Shown: piece after piece, positions 50,493 to 52,669 of the stretch
How the letters are laid out: every line of letters starts with the position of its first letter
How positions within the stretch are numbered: position 1 is the stretch's first letter
DNA from: Clostridiales bacterium
GTDB taxonomy: Bacteria > Bacillota > Clostridia > Christensenellales > Aristaeellaceae
Assembly: GCA_015056125.1 (NCBI GenBank)
Contig: SVGW01000012.1
Location: 1 to 52,669 of the forward strand
Direction of reading: 5' to 3'
DNA length: 52,669 bases
Program-made: the position numbers and the translations under genes
Notes under the pieces: generated by a model
What the model was told of the DNA's origin: nothing
Database searches by the model: none
The model's input: the letters and a program-made list of their open reading frames with translations, nothing else

Positions 50493-51452
50493 TTATTTCA
50501 CCAGCGTTGCAAAGTAGATGATATCGCCCAGAAAGCGCTCGATTTCGGGGCAATTGTATTTCACATAGCTCAGCTTTCCAGTCTTGGCATTCATGGCCTT
50601 GAATACCAAGGTGGCGCTGTTTCCGCCGTCCAGGTTATAGGCCAATTGGCAGCCATTTTCGCTCAGATCCTTGCCCAGCATTTCGCAAAGGGAGGCAAAT
50701 TCAAAGATGGTCATGCCTTTATTATTCTTTGTCTGGCTGCTGTTGCAGGTGACCAGCATGTATTCCAGCGGGCCCAGCTGCGCAATGGCAGAGCGCTGGG
50801 CACTATTCTGGGAGCCGATGGATTTATTCAAATATTCTTCATCAATCAGGGAAGCGCCGTCCTTCACCAGCACGGGGCCAAAGCAGAATACCTGATACAT
50901 GTTTTGCTGATTTTCTTCGTAATAGGCTTGATATTCTTCCTTGGTGCACAGGGGAAGATAGGAAAAATCGCCGTTCATATCAATGACCAAAAGATCAGAC
51001 ATGCCTTCCGAAATGTTGCGCACCTGCTTGCCCTGGCGCAGCACCACCTTCACCATATCCGTCTTGGTGTAAAAATCCCCATTGAGGGCCACCACGGCAT
51101 TCACCTTATTGGCCACCAACCGGCCCTTGAAATTGGCCTCGGACGCCCGGGCCACAAAGCTGGCCTTGGGGGAATTATAAATGGCGGCAGGCGCGGTGCG
51201 CAGCTGAGAGGGATGGGATATTTTCACATGGGCATACACATAATCCGTATCCGCATAGCGCCCTTCATAAATTTTTACAGAAATGGATTCATCCTGATAT
51301 TCCGTATCGGAAAGATAATTTTCATCCTTGGGTTTGGGGCCGGAAGATACTTGATCCATGGGGAGGGGCTCCAGTTCCGCGGCAAACGCAGGAATACAGG
51401 AAAGGGCCAAAACCAGCGCCAAAAGGAGGGAAATAAAGCATTTTTTACGCAT
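50493..51452 (-). CDS. Exported phosphodiester glycosidase family (NAGPA domain) protein
   Basis: 319 residues. Signal peptide MRKKCFISLLLALVLALSCI, cleaved near AFA at residue 24. The NAGPA-type domain shows AVVALNGDFYTKTD near 120 and LAYNLDGGNSATLVF near 268. The family removes sugar phosphodiester caps, such as GlcNAc-1-phosphate. AAGGAGA precedes the ATG. It is first in the operon with the Lgt-like and RCC1 genes, which together look like a cell-surface system. Substrate unknown. Confidence 0.85.
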   Translation of the reverse strand: MRKKCFISLLLALVLALSCIPAFAAELEPLPMDQVSSGPKPKDENYLSDTEYQDESISVKIYEGRYADTDYVYAHVKISHPSQLRTAPAAIYNSPKASFVARASEANFKGRLVANKVNAVVALNGDFYTKTDMVKVVLRQGKQVRNISEGMSDLLVIDMNGDFSYLPLCTKEEYQAYYEENQQNMYQVFCFGPVLVKDGASLIDEEYLNKSIGSQNSAQRSAIAQLGPLEYMLVTCNSSQTKNNKGMTIFEFASLCEMLGKDLSENGCQLAYNLDGGNSATLVFKAMNAKTGKLSYVKYNCPEIERFLGDIIYFATLVK

Positions 51453-51500
51453 GGCAGGATCGTCTCCTTTTTTTCAGAAAATTCCGTTTATTGCCTGTTC

Positions 51501-51529
51501 AGCATACCATATATGAAGCGAAAAATCAA
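51501..51529 (-). promoter_or_regulatory. Promoter of the phosphodiester glycosidase operon
   Basis: On the minus strand, -35 TTGATT (51524-51529), a 17-bp spacer and -10 TATGCT (51501-51506). Confidence 0.6.
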
Positions 51530-51587
51530 GATTCATCCATGCTCGCATATGATCGTTTATGCGAAAATATCAAGCCATTACCCAGCG

Positions 51588-51616
51588 TTGACTTCCCAAA
51601 GATCGTGTGATACAAT
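51588..51616 (+). promoter_or_regulatory. Promoter of the TIM-barrel isomerase gene
   Basis: -35 TTGACT (51588-51593), a 17-bp spacer and extended -10 TGA-TACAAT (-10 at 51611-51616). Confidence 0.75.
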
Positions 51617-51648
51617 GCAAGCAAAAAAAGGACACAGGAGGGAAGAGC

Positions 51649-52494
51649 ATGCTGCTTTCTGCTACGACGGAGATGCATTGGCGCAGGCCTGGGAAGCGCC
51701 CGTATGATATGGCCACGGAATCAGTGGATTTTCTTGCGAAAATGGGTATTAAGGGGCTGGATGTGAGCTTTTGCGCCTGCATTTATAAAGGGGACGCCCG
51801 GGAAACCATTGTGGACGGCGACAATTGGAAGGAAAAACTGGATGTGCTGATCGACAGCTGCCGGAAGAATGATATGAAAATTACTTCTACGCATTTGCCT
51901 TATAGTATCAATTATTTGATGTATGAGGAAGAAGACTATGCGGAAAACTATGCCATGATGGTGCGCACGCTTCAGGCGTCTGAATATATCGGCTCGCCCT
52001 GGGCTGTGGTGCATTTCAGGGGAGAGGGCGTATCCGATACTTTCTTCAAACAATTGATGGAGGATGCCGGTGTGAAGCATACGGGTCTGGCCCTTGAAAC
52101 CACCCCCCGGTATTCCCTGGAATCCCTGATTGCCGTGCATGATCGGCTGAAGGAGCAAGGCTATCCTGTGGGCATTTGCTTTGACAGCGGCCATTGCAAT
52201 ATCAAGCGGGAGCATTATCAGTATGAAATGCTCCAGGCCATGGAAATGCTGGGTGAACGCATCAAAGTATTGCATCTGCACGATAACCGTGGCGACCGGG
52301 ACGCGCATCAAATGCCCTACGAAGGCAATATTCCTTGGGAAGATGCCATGCGGATGCTGAAAAAAATAGGCTACCGTGGGGCATTCAATTATGAAATATC
52401 CAATTCGCACGTGCCCGAATGGCTCCGGGAAGATCAGGCCCGGTATTATGTAAAAATCGCCCGGAATTTGATTTCTGTATTTGAAAATGCATAA
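51649..52494 (+). CDS. Sugar phosphate isomerase/epimerase (xylose-isomerase-like TIM barrel)
   Basis: 281 residues. Metal ligands of the family are visible: GLALETTPR, GICFDSGHCN, VLHLHDNRGDRDAH and FNYEISN. GGAGGG lies 6 bases before the ATG at 51649; an earlier in-frame ATG at 51607 lies in the promoter. Isomerises or epimerises a sugar or inositol derivative; it would pair naturally with a Gfo/Idh/MocA dehydrogenase such as the one at the window start, but the two are far apart. Confidence 0.85.
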   Translation: MLLSATTEMHWRRPGKRPYDMATESVDFLAKMGIKGLDVSFCACIYKGDARETIVDGDNWKEKLDVLIDSCRKNDMKITSTHLPYSINYLMYEEEDYAENYAMMVRTLQASEYIGSPWAVVHFRGEGVSDTFFKQLMEDAGVKHTGLALETTPRYSLESLIAVHDRLKEQGYPVGICFDSGHCNIKREHYQYEMLQAMEMLGERIKVLHLHDNRGDRDAHQMPYEGNIPWEDAMRMLKKIGYRGAFNYEISNSHVPEWLREDQARYYVKIARNLISVFENA

Positions 52495-52502
52495 AAAGCA
52501 AA

Positions 52503-52668
52503 GCGAAGGAACATGTCCTTCGCCCAGTTTGTCGAAAAAGTTTTTTCGACAAACTGCGAATGGAAGTCAGCTAAAGCAGTCTTCCATTCGATCCATCACA
52601 TTTACTGCAAAAATGGCTTTCCAGCCCTGTGAAAAAGGGATGGAAAGCCTATTTTTGCGGCCGTAAAT
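52503..52668. repeat. Cluster of four hairpins at the window end
   Basis: GCGAAGGA/TCCTTCGC (52503-52523); a 15-bp palindromic stem CAGTTTGTCGAAAAA and its complement (52525-52556); CGAATGGAAG/CTTCCATTCG (52557-52590); a long stem GCAAAAATGGCTTTCCA with its complement (52607-52658), extended by TTTAC/GTAAA. No gene seen; the first or second stem may terminate the isomerase gene. Confidence 0.7.
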
Positions 52669-52669
52669 T

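Overview
The window reads as a chromosome segment of a spore-forming, fermentative, probably gut-associated member of the Clostridia. The evidence is the yqfC-yqfD-phoH-pgpH-ybeY sporulation/RNA cluster, the Asp23/Gls24-AmaP-DUF2273 envelope set, a T-box leader, consensus Gram-positive SigA promoters and ribosome sites, TTG starts, and several carbohydrate-utilisation genes (GH95 fucosidase, sialidase-like protein, Gfo/Idh/MocA dehydrogenase, xylose-isomerase-like TIM barrel). I cannot name the genus. No prophage, CRISPR array or rRNA operon is visible; there is one tRNA gene, tRNA-Pro(GGG).

Layout. 1-3.2 kb: a dehydrogenase (cut by the window edge) divergent from an AraC regulator, then an OPA/MFS transporter. 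3.3-6.9 kb: a Cys-rich unknown, a DUF368 membrane protein, a hairpin-rich intergenic element (copy 1), and an ECF sigma factor with a beta-helix protein. 7.1-13.5 kb (minus strand): type IIA topoisomerase pair, then a TM1266-family regulator with a solute-binding protein. 13.2-25.7 kb (plus strand): a T-box controlled AspRS, the Gls24/AmaP cluster, then nusB, a TsaD paralogue, folD, xseAB, an isoprenoid synthase, a PAP2-like protein, NifS-type desulfurase, thiI and a sialidase-like protein. 25.7-27.3 kb: tRNA-Pro followed by a small AT-richer island with one orphan gene and a decayed serine-recombinase tail. 27.3-31.8 kb: HAD phosphatase, GH95 and MATE efflux. 31.9-37.9 kb: the spore/RNA-processing operon yqfC-yqfD-phoH-pgpH and a ybeY::cdd fusion, then a MazG-like gene. 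38.0-45.8 kb: an accessory block (XRE regulator; minus-strand operon of a small membrane ORF, an ECF sigma factor with a large C-terminal extension, a nitrilase-family hydrolase and a GNAT enzyme; AraC regulator with a divergent glycosidase-like gene; EamA transporter). 45.9-52.7 kb: era, an esterase, a YhcH protein, hairpin element copy 2, the exported RCC1 / Lgt-like / phosphodiester-glycosidase operon, a TIM-barrel isomerase and a terminal cluster of hairpins.

Best candidates for something new: (i) a two-copy intergenic element whose hairpin order is kept while stem sequences change, both copies between convergent genes; (ii) the RCC1 propeller / catalytically altered Lgt homologue / phosphodiester glycosidase operon; (iii) the ECF sigma-effector fusion with an internal ribosome site, preceded by an ECF-type promoter and a perfect cre-like palindrome; (iv) the YbeY-cytidine deaminase fusion; (v) divergent promoters sharing one palindromic -35 hexamer.
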